Part shown: in pieces, positions 26,292-36,146 of the stretch
How positions within the stretch are numbered: the first letter of the stretch is position 1
Layout: each line of letters starts with the position of its first letter
Assembly: GCF_001695575.1 (NCBI RefSeq)
Contig: NZ_LUAX01000001.1
Coordinates: forward strand, 1,054,001 to 1,118,000
Reading direction: 5' to 3'
From: Vibrio europaeus
GTDB lineage: Bacteria > Pseudomonadota > Gammaproteobacteria > Enterobacterales > Vibrionaceae
DNA: 64,000 bases
The notes under the pieces: generated by a model
The model's input: the letters and a program-made list of their open reading frames with translations, nothing else
The model's database searches: none
What the model was told of the DNA's origin: nothing
Position numbers and translations under genes: made by a program

Positions 26292-27497
26292 ATGAAAAAG
26301 AAGATTCTATTTGTACATTATGGTGACGATTGGATTCGAGGTAGCGAAAAGTGCCTACTGGATCTGATCAAATACATGCGCAACCGCCGCTACGAATCAT
26401 TCGTGTGGACAAATAATCGCGAGCTTTCAAAACAGCTTGAGTTGTTCAATGTACCTAACGAACTTGATAACTTTCCATTGTTACTAGGTTGGAAAGCACC
26501 TAAATACAACGTTTCAGGTTGGATGGAACTGATCAACCATGGACGCAAGATAATTGAACGCGAACAGATTGACTTGGTTCATATTAATAGTGGCGCACCT
26601 TGCCAATGGATGCTAGCTGCTGCAAGGCTAAGTAATGTGCCTGTCGTCACCCAGTTACACTGCTCTTATCCGACTAGAGATAGACTAACGCTTGGTCTTC
26701 ACTTATCTCCGCATATCATTTCAGTCAGCAAATCAGTAAGTGAATCTTTAGTAAGAGATGGCTACCCAAAAGAACGAGTGTCCGTTGTTCACAATGGGAT
26801 TGACGTTCAAGCCCTATCTAATCAATCCCCTGTTGATCTCCGCCTTGAGCTTGGTATTCCCAAGAAAGACTTTGTTTTTGCTACGGTCGGCTCACTCATT
26901 CATCGTAAAGGGGTAGATAGAATTCTAACCGCATTACGCCACGTCACCTTGGAGTACCCAAATGTACGCTTAGTGGTGATTGGCGATGGGCCGATGTCAT
27001 CAAAGCTTCAACAGCAAGCTGACTACCTGCATTTATCAGACAACGTTCACTTCGTTGGCGAGAAGTCTAATGTAGTTGGCTGGCTAAAAGGTTGTGATGC
27101 GTTTATTAGTGGCGCACGTAGCGAAGCTTTTGGTTTGGTTATCGCTGAAGCTGCCCTTGCTAAGCTTCCAATCGTTGCCCCTTTTGAAGGAGGCATTCCA
27201 GAGTTTATCCAACACGGTCAAACAGGGGTATTGTATCCAAATAATGGTGTCGCGCCGATTGCCAAAGCAATGCGTATTTTAGTTAACAACCCTAAACTTT
27301 GTGCACGCCTTGCAAACCAAGCTCACGAGTCAATTGTTAAGCACCACGACATTTCTGTTAGCTGCGCCAAGATTGAGCGTTTGTATCTGAAGCTTCTTGA
27401 TCAACCTCAACAGCCAAAACGCTCGTACTTAAACACATTACTGCCAATAAAGACTTATGTTGCGAATCGCCTTTCGCTAGGAGGTCAGCATGGCTAA
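26292..27497 (+). CDS. sypI: Family 4 glycosyltransferase SypI
   Basis: 401 aa from the ATG after AAGGGGTCAGCC; a TTG nine codons upstream is ignored. N-terminal ILFVHYGDDWIRGSEKCLLDLIKY is typical of GT4 acceptor domains; the C-terminal donor domain contains VGSLIHRKGVDRILTAL and SGARSEAFGLVIAEAALAKLPIVA. First gene of the second sigma-54 unit. Overlaps sypJ by 8 nt. Predicted to add a sugar to the lipid-linked repeat unit; specificity unknown. Confidence 0.9.
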   Translation: MKKKILFVHYGDDWIRGSEKCLLDLIKYMRNRRYESFVWTNNRELSKQLELFNVPNELDNFPLLLGWKAPKYNVSGWMELINHGRKIIEREQIDLVHINSGAPCQWMLAAARLSNVPVVTQLHCSYPTRDRLTLGLHLSPHIISVSKSVSESLVRDGYPKERVSVVHNGIDVQALSNQSPVDLRLELGIPKKDFVFATVGSLIHRKGVDRILTALRHVTLEYPNVRLVVIGDGPMSSKLQQQADYLHLSDNVHFVGEKSNVVGWLKGCDAFISGARSEAFGLVIAEAALAKLPIVAPFEGGIPEFIQHGQTGVLYPNNGVAPIAKAMRILVNNPKLCARLANQAHESIVKHHDISVSCAKIERLYLKLLDQPQQPKRSYLNTLLPIKTYVANRLSLGGQHG

Positions 27498-28665
27498 GAA
27501 CAAAACATTGATATTCGACCCTATCACTTTCAAAGGTGGTTCCAAGATTGCGACCAGTGACGCACTTAATGTTTGCCGAATCGCCAGCAATGAGTTTGTT
27601 GTCCTGACCGTCGACCCTGAGTTCTGGAAAGGGACAGATTTCTATGCCAAACACAATGTCACCATACGTAAAGTTTTCGCGGTTTCTTGGCTGATGAAAA
27701 AGCATAACGGTGCCTTCTACTGGTTAAACCAACTCTACCTTTTGCTCATTATGCTCAAAACCTTGGTGATGGAACGCGGTATAGCCAAAATAGTGGGCGC
27801 TTCCGGTCCTGGAATCGACATGCCAATGTACTTGCTTAAAGCCCTCTTAGACATTGAAGTCACCCAATTTATCCACGGAAATGTGGGCCTTTCACGCTCT
27901 ATCGGCTACTGCCTGACAATAGCCGATGCGGTTTACTATTTACCTTCTTCACGCAGAAGTCTTAAGCTCGCTCTGGAAGCCTATCTTCAACACGCAACCA
28001 AGATTGAAGATACGTGCGCCTTGGCTGAAAGTTATTTAAAGTCCTCAAGCTATCAGTCATTCGTCAATGGCATCCCCGCGCAACGTTGGCCTACAGAGTG
28101 TCAAAAGAGTGTTCCAATCTGCTTCTGGGCCGCATCACTTTTAAAATGGAAAGGTCTCGATACGCTTATAGAAGCCTGCAAACTTGCCGCACGCTGTAAA
28201 CCTATCGCGCTTAATGTTTGCTTTATTCGCCCTGTCGACACCTGTCTACCTGTGTCTAACGCACCAGTTTTACTAAAACATACAGAATGGTACGAAGATC
28301 CTGACAATCTTGATGAAATCAGAAGCCAGTCCAACATCTTTGTCTCTACCAGCTGTAACGAGCCCTTCGGTCTTTCAATCCTTGAAGCATTAGCCGCCGG
28401 TATGTGCGTAGTGCTCCCACAAGACGGCTCCTTCTGGGATCAGCAATTAACGCACAATGAAAATTGCATCAAGTATCAGCCAAACAAAGCGGATTCATTG
28501 TGTGATGCTCTGCTTTACGCTACGAACGATTGTCAAACATTTGAACGTTGCTGCACAAATGCACGAGTCGTCGCTGAGCAATACAAAGCTGAATACCGAT
28601 ATCAGAGATTTGCGCAGCATATAAACGGTGACATTGTCACATCAATGATTCGTGCTTGTGACTAG
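27490..28665 (+). CDS. sypJ: Glycosyltransferase SypJ
   Basis: 391 aa GT-B family-4-like enzyme. The N-terminal half has a hydrophobic stretch (FYWLNQLYLLLIMLKTLVM) that may associate with the membrane. The donor domain shows FWAASLLKWKGLDTLIEACKLA and STSCNEPFGLSILEALAAGMCVV. Eleven or more cysteines are scattered through it, more than in neighbouring transferases. Overlaps sypI and precedes sypK. Confidence 0.88.
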   Translation: MAKNKTLIFDPITFKGGSKIATSDALNVCRIASNEFVVLTVDPEFWKGTDFYAKHNVTIRKVFAVSWLMKKHNGAFYWLNQLYLLLIMLKTLVMERGIAKIVGASGPGIDMPMYLLKALLDIEVTQFIHGNVGLSRSIGYCLTIADAVYYLPSSRRSLKLALEAYLQHATKIEDTCALAESYLKSSSYQSFVNGIPAQRWPTECQKSVPICFWAASLLKWKGLDTLIEACKLAARCKPIALNVCFIRPVDTCLPVSNAPVLLKHTEWYEDPDNLDEIRSQSNIFVSTSCNEPFGLSILEALAAGMCVVLPQDGSFWDQQLTHNENCIKYQPNKADSLCDALLYATNDCQTFERCCTNARVVAEQYKAEYRYQRFAQHINGDIVTSMIRACD

Positions 28666-28707
28666 GATCTGTTGACCGAACAATGGATGACAGATTGGAG
28701 ATTCGCT

Positions 28708-30135
28708 ATGAACACAGAACATATTAAAAGCATTAGCCTATACGCCGTCAGCTTGTTCTTAATTAAAGGTGTATCCCTGTTCACATTGCCTTTGATGGCG
28801 CACTACTTATCGCCATCTCAAATAGGTCACTTAGAGCTACTAGGCGTCACGACCGTGTTTTTCAGCCTCATCGTCGGTCTCGCCATGCATGAAAACCTTT
28901 ATCGCTTTATTGGTACGGTCAGCAGTAAAGTGGTTAGAAAGAGAAAGGCATCTCAGCTGTACAGCGCAACACTTCTTCTCTCTATGTCTCTTAGCGCTTT
29001 GTTGCTCATAGGTTATTACTTAATGCCTTTCAAAGCGGATTCGCTCACTCATGAACAAGTCCTATTTATGGCGTTGGTCCTCTGCTATGAAGCTCCTTTA
29101 GCAATAAGTCTAGCGTGGCTTAGGCTGCACAATCAGGCAGGGTTGTTTTTTAAGGTTTGTGTCAGCACTGTTATTGCCCAAGTGTCATTACTTATCATCG
29201 CGTTGATACATAAGCCTGATGTGACGGTGATATTCGCGCTTAACGTCATTTGCACATTCGTTCAGTTTCTGTTTCTTCATATCTATATCAACTTCCCGCT
29301 TATGCTGCCTAACAAACAACGCATGAAACGATACACTCGATACTCGGCACCGTTAATGTTATCAGGGGTTGTTGCTTTCGGATTAAGTGGCGCAGAGAGA
29401 TGGTTGATTGCAGGAGCAACAAACTTAGAAACTTTGGGTATGTATGCTATCGCTGCTAAGTTTGCGTTGGCTGTCGGCATCCTAATTCAACCTTTCCATA
29501 TGTGGTGGATGCCAAAAAGATTTGAGGCAATGGACAACAAAGGACCTCATTACGTCGCCAATGTCACGACGCAAGGCGTGGTATTGCTGAGCATCATTTC
29601 GGTTACTGTCGCTTGGTTAAGCCAGATTTTTATCACTATCGCGCTACCCGAGTCCTACCAACCCGCTATTGCTTTGGTAGGTATGACCATTACTATGATG
29701 CTTTTCAAAGAGCTCGTTGAGCTGACGAACTTCGGTATTCTGTATAAGAAAAATACCACTCAACTGTTATATATCAACGTTACATCAACAGTTTTAGCCT
29801 TCATCGTTTGCTTCGCTTCCATAGAATCAGGTATAGAGGCGATACTTTGGGGACTGATTGCTGGGCAGCTTAGCCGTTTCGCTCTCACCATTTGGTTTAG
29901 TCAACAAGCGCACTACCTAGGTTATCCATCGAGCAACATTTTTGCCCTTCTGACGCTGACTGCACTGTTTCTTTTGACCAGCCGTTACCATCAAAGTATA
30001 GAAGTTTCGGCATTAATGTTGCTTCTTCAACCCTTAGGTGTCGTTGCTTTTGCAATTCGCTTTAAATTGATCTCGGGGGTTTCTTTGAAGAGCTTAACTC
30101 ATACCGTCAATAGTTACCTTGGTAAGTCACTATGA
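28708..30135 (+). CDS. sypK: Polysaccharide flippase SypK (Wzx-like, MOP superfamily)
   Basis: 475 aa from the ATG with GGAG 7 nt upstream; two earlier in-frame starts lack ribosome binding sites. Twelve or more membrane segments and the Wzx/PST N-terminal pattern (SISLYAVSLFLIKGVSLFTLPLMAHYLSPSQIGHLELL). It should flip lipid-linked Syp repeat units across the inner membrane. Stop overlaps the sypL start by 4 nt. Confidence 0.92.
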   Translation: MNTEHIKSISLYAVSLFLIKGVSLFTLPLMAHYLSPSQIGHLELLGVTTVFFSLIVGLAMHENLYRFIGTVSSKVVRKRKASQLYSATLLLSMSLSALLLIGYYLMPFKADSLTHEQVLFMALVLCYEAPLAISLAWLRLHNQAGLFFKVCVSTVIAQVSLLIIALIHKPDVTVIFALNVICTFVQFLFLHIYINFPLMLPNKQRMKRYTRYSAPLMLSGVVAFGLSGAERWLIAGATNLETLGMYAIAAKFALAVGILIQPFHMWWMPKRFEAMDNKGPHYVANVTTQGVVLLSIISVTVAWLSQIFITIALPESYQPAIALVGMTITMMLFKELVELTNFGILYKKNTTQLLYINVTSTVLAFIVCFASIESGIEAILWGLIAGQLSRFALTIWFSQQAHYLGYPSSNIFALLTLTALFLLTSRYHQSIEVSALMLLLQPLGVVAFAIRFKLISGVSLKSLTHTVNSYLGKSL

Positions 30136-31529
30136 ATAGTGTGAACCGAGCTAGTGTGAACAGAACTGCGCCAATCTTGTTCATGACATTGCTTAGCTTT
30201 GGGTTAGCAATGTTATGGTACGTGGTGCCTCACCCTGCGATTGTGTTGGTGTTATGTTTTGTTCCCTTAGGTGCTCTGTTTGTACTCAATCAAACATTTT
30301 GGCTTGTTAGCTTATTTGTTTTGTTTTCTTTCTTTCGCATTCATGAAGCCATTCCTGCACTTTACTCGCTCAAGATCCCGCTATTGCTTTCATTGGGCGC
30401 CCTTTCTGCACTCATGTGGCATACATTGGTAAGCAGACAGTTACAAACATTCTGGCACCCAAGTATGACGTGGTTAGCCCTGTTTTGGGGGCTAGTGGTT
30501 GTTGGCGTTGTACTCTCATCAAATCCCGGTATTGCCATTACCTACTTTAAGAATATCTACTGGAAAATCATTGTCATGACACTGGCAATCGCCTGGTTAG
30601 TTAATACAGAAGACGCCGTTCGAAAAATAGCGACGCTAATTATTTTGGCTGGCGGACTCATCGCCGTCGTTGCTTTATATAATTCGTCGGCAGGTATCGG
30701 ATTAGTAGAAGGAACCAGGGTTACCATAGGCCGCCAACTTGGCTCTGTTCTTGGTGACCCAAATGATTTATCGCTCGTTTTAATGTTCCCTCTTGCGTTC
30801 GCCATTAGCTTTGCGACGACAAAAGGTATTGGGCTTTCGAGAGTTCTCGGGGTGGTAGGGCTGATTCTCGCCATGGCAGCGGTGATTGCAACTCAAAGCC
30901 GCGGAGGTCTGCTTGGTTCAATTGCAGTATTTGGCATTTTCGGTCTGCGACTGATCCGCTCAAAGTCACTGCTCATTTTCATAGGAGTGATTGGTTTAGC
31001 GGTTTTATTTGCGGTTGCTGGTATTTCAGATCGACAATCAGGTGGTGCCGCAGAAGAAGGAATCGATGCCTCTGCAATGGGTCGTTTGTACGCGTGGGAA
31101 GCGGCATTCAAAATGGCGTTGGACAACCCTTTTAGTGGCGTTGGCCTAAACAACTTTTACTCTAACTATTATTACTACAGCCCTCATTGGGATGGTCTCA
31201 ATCACGCAGTACACAGTACATGGTTTGGCGTACTTGCCGAAATGGGCTTCCTAGGCTTGATCGTCTTCATCGGCATTATTGTTTCTTTAATCAAGACCAG
31301 TAGGCAAACACTTTCGATTTTGTCTGAATTAAAGGGCTCTGTGTCTCCGTATCTGACTGCAACTGCGCTTGCCGTCTATGCTGGCGTAATAGGTACTGTT
31401 GTGTCTGGTACATTCCTAACTCAAGGCTTTACTTGGCCAATTTACATACTCGCTGCCTTATGTATTGCCATCTCTCGAATTACTCAAAACCGTTCTCAAT
31501 TTGAGAATCTTAACAAGACGGAAGAATAA
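30132..31529 (+). CDS. sypL: O-antigen ligase/polymerase-family membrane protein SypL
   Basis: 465 aa, about ten to twelve membrane segments, with the Wzy/WaaL-type periplasmic loop carrying GRLYAWEAAFKMALDNPFSGVGLNNFYSNY and the conserved His in HAVHSTWFGVLAEMGFLGL. It likely polymerises or ligates Syp repeat units. The 3' end of the gene carries the SypG-like palindrome that belongs to the sypM promoter. Confidence 0.9.
   Translation: MNSVNRASVNRTAPILFMTLLSFGLAMLWYVVPHPAIVLVLCFVPLGALFVLNQTFWLVSLFVLFSFFRIHEAIPALYSLKIPLLLSLGALSALMWHTLVSRQLQTFWHPSMTWLALFWGLVVVGVVLSSNPGIAITYFKNIYWKIIVMTLAIAWLVNTEDAVRKIATLIILAGGLIAVVALYNSSAGIGLVEGTRVTIGRQLGSVLGDPNDLSLVLMFPLAFAISFATTKGIGLSRVLGVVGLILAMAAVIATQSRGGLLGSIAVFGIFGLRLIRSKSLLIFIGVIGLAVLFAVAGISDRQSGGAAEEGIDASAMGRLYAWEAAFKMALDNPFSGVGLNNFYSNYYYYSPHWDGLNHAVHSTWFGVLAEMGFLGLIVFIGIIVSLIKTSRQTLSILSELKGSVSPYLTATALAVYAGVIGTVVSGTFLTQGFTWPIYILAALCIAISRITQNRSQFENLNKTEE
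31493..31507 (+). promoter_or_regulatory. SypG-type enhancer site inside the end of sypL
   Basis: Perfect palindrome TTCTCAATTTGAGAA within the sypL reading frame, 60 bp upstream of the sypM -24 element. Confidence 0.75.
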
Positions 31530-31566
31530 CCAAACTTATCTCATTGTTTTTACTTAATTTATATTT

Positions 31567-31582
31567 TGGCACGTTACGTGAA
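31567..31582 (+). promoter_or_regulatory. Sigma-54 promoter of sypM (degenerate -12)
   Basis: TGGCACG-N4-GTGAA. The -24 element is perfect; the -12 GC is GA, the weakest of the four sites. Confidence 0.65.
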
Positions 31583-31619
31583 ATAGTCTCTGCATAATTC
31601 AAATGTAAGGGACAAAATC

Positions 31620-32366
31620 ATGTTGGCTCAGCAATTAAACCACTTCAAAGTTTGGCTACAACACAATGAGAATCCTGCGTATCGCAAATTGTTTCTCATT
31701 TTGAAAGCCATTCGCGCATGTGATATTCCAACCCCCAAGTTATTTAACAAGTTCGTTGGTTTACTCTACTCTGCATTTAGCTCTGTCTGGGGAAACCTTC
31801 TGCGCGTTTCAGTACACACTCCCGCCTTTAAAGGGCGACTATCAAAATACGGTAGAGGACTTTACCTATTTGGTGGTGTGCCTTTTGTTTCTGGTCCCTT
31901 AACTATCTCCTTAGGCGATGATTGTCGTATTTCAGGACAAACCACTTTTAGTGCTCGACCTCAATCTAACAATCCTCAGCTCATTGTTGGTAGCAATGTT
32001 GATATCGGATGGCAAAGCACATTCGCAATCGGTCAGAAAATCATCATTGGTGACAATGTTCGTATTGCTGGTCGAGCTTTTCTATTCGGCTATTCAGGTC
32101 ACTCTTTAGATGCGGCTTTGCGCGCGAAAGGCTTTGGAGATTTAGATTGTGACGTCGGCGATATCATTCTCGAAAAAGACGTTTGGCTTGGTACTAACGT
32201 GACAATTTGCCCAAATGTCACTATTGGCGAAGGCACTATCGTTGGCACCGGAAGTGTTGTAACCAAGGATCTTCCTCCCTATGTCGTAGCAGCGGGCAAC
32301 CCAGCAAAAGTGATTCGTTCACTTGCTGACTCTTCAACTAGTAATGAGGAAAACCGTCATGCGTGA
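31620..32366 (+). CDS. sypM: Hexapeptide-repeat acyltransferase SypM
   Basis: 248 aa. An N-terminal helical region of about 90 residues, then left-handed beta-helix hexapeptide repeats (VGSNVDIG, IGDNVRIAG, LEKDVWLGTNVTICPNVTIGEGTIVGTGSVV) ending VAAGNPAKVIRSL. O- or N-acetyltransferase of the LbH family, likely decorating the polysaccharide. Ribosome binding site AAGGGAC. First gene of the third sigma-54 unit; overlaps sypN by 8 nt. Confidence 0.9.
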   Translation: MLAQQLNHFKVWLQHNENPAYRKLFLILKAIRACDIPTPKLFNKFVGLLYSAFSSVWGNLLRVSVHTPAFKGRLSKYGRGLYLFGGVPFVSGPLTISLGDDCRISGQTTFSARPQSNNPQLIVGSNVDIGWQSTFAIGQKIIIGDNVRIAGRAFLFGYSGHSLDAALRAKGFGDLDCDVGDIILEKDVWLGTNVTICPNVTIGEGTIVGTGSVVTKDLPPYVVAAGNPAKVIRSLADSSTSNEENRHA

Positions 32367-33474
32367 TCTTATTGTTTTCGGTGAAGACTTCGGCGGTTTG
32401 CCATCAAGTACTCAACACCTAGTAATTCGTTTGGCTAAACAGCGTAAAGTACTGTGGGTGAATTCGATTGGCCTGCGTCAGCCTAAACTGACGATGCATG
32501 ATTTCAAGCGAGCAGTGAACAAACTATTAGGTAGGAGTAAGGGGGGCTTTAGTCGCCATAACGAACAACCGTCGAATATCAGTGTCGTAAACCTAAAGAC
32601 AATTCCAGCGCCTCGTTCTTGGTTTGCACGTCAAATAGCGAAAGTGATGATCTGCTTTCAGTTGAAACCCGTGATTAAAAAGCTTGGGCTAAACAAGCCC
32701 ATCTTATGGAGTTCGCTTCCGACTACTGCTGATCTGTGTGGAACACTGGGTGAATCTGCCATTGTTTATTATTGCGGCGATGATTTTTCATCACTTGCCG
32801 GTGTTGATCACGACATAGTGGCAACGCACGAAAGCAAACTTGTCGAACATGCAGATTTAATTCTCGCGGCGAGTGCAAAACTACTGACTAAATTTCCTCA
32901 GTCAAAAACACATTACCTTCCTCACGGGGTCGATACGCATCTGTTCAGCACTCCGGCGAGTCGTGCCATCGACTTACCTTCAGCAGAAAACAAAATCGCT
33001 GGGTTTTATGGCAGCTTATCTAATTGGCTAGATTATGAACTTATTGAGCAAGTGTGCTTAGCCAATCCCACGTGGCAGTTCATATTTATCGGTCCATTGG
33101 AACTGCCGTCTAATCCTTTGCCAAAATTGCCGAATGTTCACTACCTTGGCCCAAAACCTCATAGTGAACTGCCAGGTTACAGCCAACATTGGAATGTGAG
33201 CTTGCTTCCATTCAAGTCTAACGGACAAATCGCCTCATGTAGCCCATTAAAACTGCTTGAGTATTTAGCAGCAGGTAGCAAAGTCATTGCAACGCCCTTC
33301 CCTGCACTTTCTCCATATAGAGATCAGGTTTGCGTAGTGACTAACGCTCAGCAGTTTAATAGAGCCTTAAATGGCTTAGATTTAAATCCAAGTAATAGTG
33401 AGCAGCAGTCTCTTGCATCGGAAAGCTGGGATGCTCGTACAGTTAAGCTTAATAGTATGTTGGAGTCATTATGA
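32359..33474 (+). CDS. sypN: Glycosyltransferase SypN
   Basis: 371 aa from the ATG with GAGG 9 nt upstream, inside the end of sypM. GT-B fold: start DLIVFGEDFGGLPSSTQHLVIRLAK; donor domain with IAGFYGSLSNWLDYELIEQV and the LLPFKSNGQIASCSPLKLLEYLAAGSKVIA motif typical of GT4-related biofilm transferases. Stop overlaps sypO by 4 nt. Confidence 0.87.
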   Translation: MRDLIVFGEDFGGLPSSTQHLVIRLAKQRKVLWVNSIGLRQPKLTMHDFKRAVNKLLGRSKGGFSRHNEQPSNISVVNLKTIPAPRSWFARQIAKVMICFQLKPVIKKLGLNKPILWSSLPTTADLCGTLGESAIVYYCGDDFSSLAGVDHDIVATHESKLVEHADLILAASAKLLTKFPQSKTHYLPHGVDTHLFSTPASRAIDLPSAENKIAGFYGSLSNWLDYELIEQVCLANPTWQFIFIGPLELPSNPLPKLPNVHYLGPKPHSELPGYSQHWNVSLLPFKSNGQIASCSPLKLLEYLAAGSKVIATPFPALSPYRDQVCVVTNAQQFNRALNGLDLNPSNSEQQSLASESWDARTVKLNSMLESL

Positions 33475-34895
33475 ATGAGTTAAAAATAAGGTTCATCGTC
33501 ATACTCAACTCAGCATGGCGACAGCGCTACGTAATCGTAGTACCTATTCTCATCCTTCCTTTTGTTGGCTACTTTATTGGAAAAGTCGCACCAACAAATT
33601 ACGTATCGCATACTTCTATGCTGATACAGGAAACGGCGAAGATGAACCCTTTCCTAGAGGACATCGCAGTCTCAACGATGCTAAAAGAACGGCTCAATGC
33701 GCTCAGCACCTTGCTTAAAAGTCGTCATGTATTAACGGCTGTCGCGAAAGAGCATGGCTTGATTGATGATTCGATGGCTCCTGCAGAGCGTGATTACATC
33801 ATAAGTAAACTCTCAAGCAGTCTTACTGTGACTCAACCTGGTAAAGATTTTCTAAAGATTTCGTTGACGGCCCCTAACCCTACAGGGATGAAAGAGCTGT
33901 TGGAGTCGATTAGCGAGCACTTTATAGAGCAACTCCTTGCTCCTGAACGCTCTTCGATTGAGGATTCCTCCGAATTCCTCGCGATTCATATTGAAAAGCG
34001 CAGAGAGGAGCTGGATATTGCCGAGAATGAGTTGGCAGACTTCAAAAATCGCTACGCTTCCGTCACGCCAGAAATGCAAAGCCAAGCACTAGGTAGACTC
34101 GCTTCTTTGAAACAAAGCTACGCGGAGAAAAAAGCCGAACTTGCCGGTGTTAAGCGAAGCTTAGGCTCGCTCGATCAGCAACTGTCCAAGACAAATCCAG
34201 TAGTCGGTAAAATTGAAGATCAGATCATCGAAATTCGCAGCGAGTTGACGCTTCTTAAAGCGAAATACACCGAAAGCCACAGTGCCGTTCAAGGTAAAGA
34301 ACGCGAGTTGCGACGCTTGGAGAATGAGCGTTCTATCCTGCTACAAATGGAACAACCGAATATCAGTAGTGACCAGCTATGGGACATCGCCAGTAGCAAC
34401 AAGCTCAAAGACCTTGGTGAAGTGCAGCCATTACTGGTAACCCAACTCCAAAGTTTGCAATTAGTCCGTGGCCGCTATGAATCCTTGACTGAAGAGACCA
34501 AAAGTCTCAAAGAAATGATCGCCCGACTGGAACAGGAAGCCAATAGCTTTGGTGACAACGCGAAAACCATGCACCGACTAGTGAGAAATGCGGAAATTAA
34601 ACGTCAACTCTACGATGAATTGATTCAACGCTATGAGATGGCGCAATTAACCGGATCGTTAGGTGTATTCGAGCAAAATAAACGAGTCAAAATTATTGAC
34701 CTTCCTTACACTCCGAGTCGACCAGCTAACCTTCCTGCGCTTGTTTTTGTCATCGCTGGATTAGTTGCTGGCATCGGATTGGGTGCAGGCGTCGCAATCC
34801 TTATAGAGCTGTTTGACTCTTCGATTAGACGTAAAGAAGAAATTGAGATGATCACAAATGCGCCTGTGATTACTCATATACCTAGGATCCGTTGA
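33471..34895 (+). CDS. sypO: Chain-length determinant / polysaccharide co-polymerase SypO
   Basis: 474 aa Wzz/GNVR family. Membrane segments near residues 18-36 and 423-445 flank a long periplasmic coiled-coil region with many Glu/Lys/Leu heptads and a proline-rich TPSRPANLPAL just before the second segment. It ends shortly after that segment, with no fused tyrosine kinase, so SypD is the separate cytoplasmic partner. Controls length and export of the Syp polymer. Confidence 0.92.
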   Translation: MNELKIRFIVILNSAWRQRYVIVVPILILPFVGYFIGKVAPTNYVSHTSMLIQETAKMNPFLEDIAVSTMLKERLNALSTLLKSRHVLTAVAKEHGLIDDSMAPAERDYIISKLSSSLTVTQPGKDFLKISLTAPNPTGMKELLESISEHFIEQLLAPERSSIEDSSEFLAIHIEKRREELDIAENELADFKNRYASVTPEMQSQALGRLASLKQSYAEKKAELAGVKRSLGSLDQQLSKTNPVVGKIEDQIIEIRSELTLLKAKYTESHSAVQGKERELRRLENERSILLQMEQPNISSDQLWDIASSNKLKDLGEVQPLLVTQLQSLQLVRGRYESLTEETKSLKEMIARLEQEANSFGDNAKTMHRLVRNAEIKRQLYDELIQRYEMAQLTGSLGVFEQNKRVKIIDLPYTPSRPANLPALVFVIAGLVAGIGLGAGVAILIELFDSSIRRKEEIEMITNAPVITHIPRIR

Positions 34896-34926
34896 CCCTA
34901 AGATTAAGCCTTATCAATCATAAAGA

Positions 34927-34953
34927 TTTTCAAATTGATTATCAGGTTGAGAA
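34927..34953 (+). promoter_or_regulatory. SypG-type enhancer sites upstream of sypP
   Basis: TTATCAGGTTGAGAA (34939-34953) with an overlapping second match TTTTCAAATTGATTA (34927-34941). About 48 bp upstream of the -24 element. Confidence 0.65.
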
Positions 34954-35000
34954 CGTACCCAGAAAACGCATAAGACACTGAAATATAAACACTTAAAATC

Positions 35001-35016
35001 TGGCATACTATGTGCT
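35001..35016 (+). promoter_or_regulatory. Sigma-54 promoter of sypP
   Basis: TGGCATA-N4-GTGCT with intact GG and GC; 39 bp before the sypP start. Confidence 0.82.
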
Positions 35017-35054
35017 CTTACTAACTTAAAGGAATTATTCGTTTAGGAGTTAGT

Positions 35055-36146
35055 ATGAGCACACCTTGTAAAACAATCATCCATGTGGTCCAACACCTCT
35101 CTCCTGGTGGTCTGGAGGCGTTAGCTCTCAATATGCTTGCATTTTCTAACCCACAACAGAAAGTACTCATCATTAGCCTAGAAGGGACCAAACAAGAATC
35201 CATCTCAAAATGGTCGAAACTCGAAGCCGTTAAGAACCAACTTATCTTCTTGAACAAACCATCGGGATACAGTGTTAAAACATTGGTTCAGCTGTTCAGA
35301 TTATTCCGCACACTCAAACCTAGCGTTGTTCACACTCATCATATTGGCCCCATCCTTTATGGTTCGATAACCGCGCGACTAGCAGGTGTTAAGGCGAGAA
35401 TCCACACAGAACACGATGCATGGCATTTGTCTAACGAGAAACATCGCTCTCTACAAAGCTTTGCTTTAAAAATAGCGAAACCAAGTATTGTTGCCGATGC
35501 GGCTTTGGTCAGAGAACAAATTCACCGTCACTTCGACTATAAAGATGTGACGGTGATTAAAAACGGCATCGACTGTGAGCAGTTCACAATTGGCTCGAAA
35601 CATCTGGCTCGCCAAATTGTTGGCCTTCCTGTACACAGCACGATTATTGGCAGCGCTGGACGCCTTGAGAAAGTAAAAGGTCACGATGTGCTGATTGATG
35701 CAATGACCTTACTGCCGAATCACATTGAACTGGTGATTGCGGGTGAAGGCAGTCAGAGGAAAAAACTCGAAGCACAAGTGAAGGAACTGGGCATTAGCCA
35801 TAGAGTCACCTTTTTAGGTCTTGTCGATGATATGGTCCGATTCTATCAAGCTTTAGATCTGTTCTGCCTCCCCTCACGCAGTGAAGGATTCCCACTTTCA
35901 ACATTAGAGGCTCAATCGTGTGACATTGTCACTTTGGCAAGCAACGTAGGAGCCACAGGCGAGACACTCTGCCCAAATACAGGGAGTCTATTTAAGAGTG
36001 AAAACCCACAAGCACTCGCTTCTGGTGTCCTCACTGCCCTTGAGCAACACCACACTGACTCTCCGCGTGACTTTGTACTTCATAACAATGACATCAGAGA
36101 CATGATGAGAGCTTATGAAATGTTGGCAGAGGAGAAAAGCGCATGA
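35055..36146 (+). CDS. sypP: Family 4 glycosyltransferase SypP
   Basis: 363 aa GT4: IIHVVQHLSPGGLEALALNML at the start, HTHHIGPILYG, donor-site IGSAGRLEKVKGHDVLIDAM and LPSRSEGFPLSTLEAQSCDIV. First gene of the fourth sigma-54 unit (sypP, Q, R). Ribosome binding site TTAGGAGTTAGT. Overlaps sypQ by 4 nt. Confidence 0.9.
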   Translation: MSTPCKTIIHVVQHLSPGGLEALALNMLAFSNPQQKVLIISLEGTKQESISKWSKLEAVKNQLIFLNKPSGYSVKTLVQLFRLFRTLKPSVVHTHHIGPILYGSITARLAGVKARIHTEHDAWHLSNEKHRSLQSFALKIAKPSIVADAALVREQIHRHFDYKDVTVIKNGIDCEQFTIGSKHLARQIVGLPVHSTIIGSAGRLEKVKGHDVLIDAMTLLPNHIELVIAGEGSQRKKLEAQVKELGISHRVTFLGLVDDMVRFYQALDLFCLPSRSEGFPLSTLEAQSCDIVTLASNVGATGETLCPNTGSLFKSENPQALASGVLTALEQHHTDSPRDFVLHNNDIRDMMRAYEMLAEEKSA

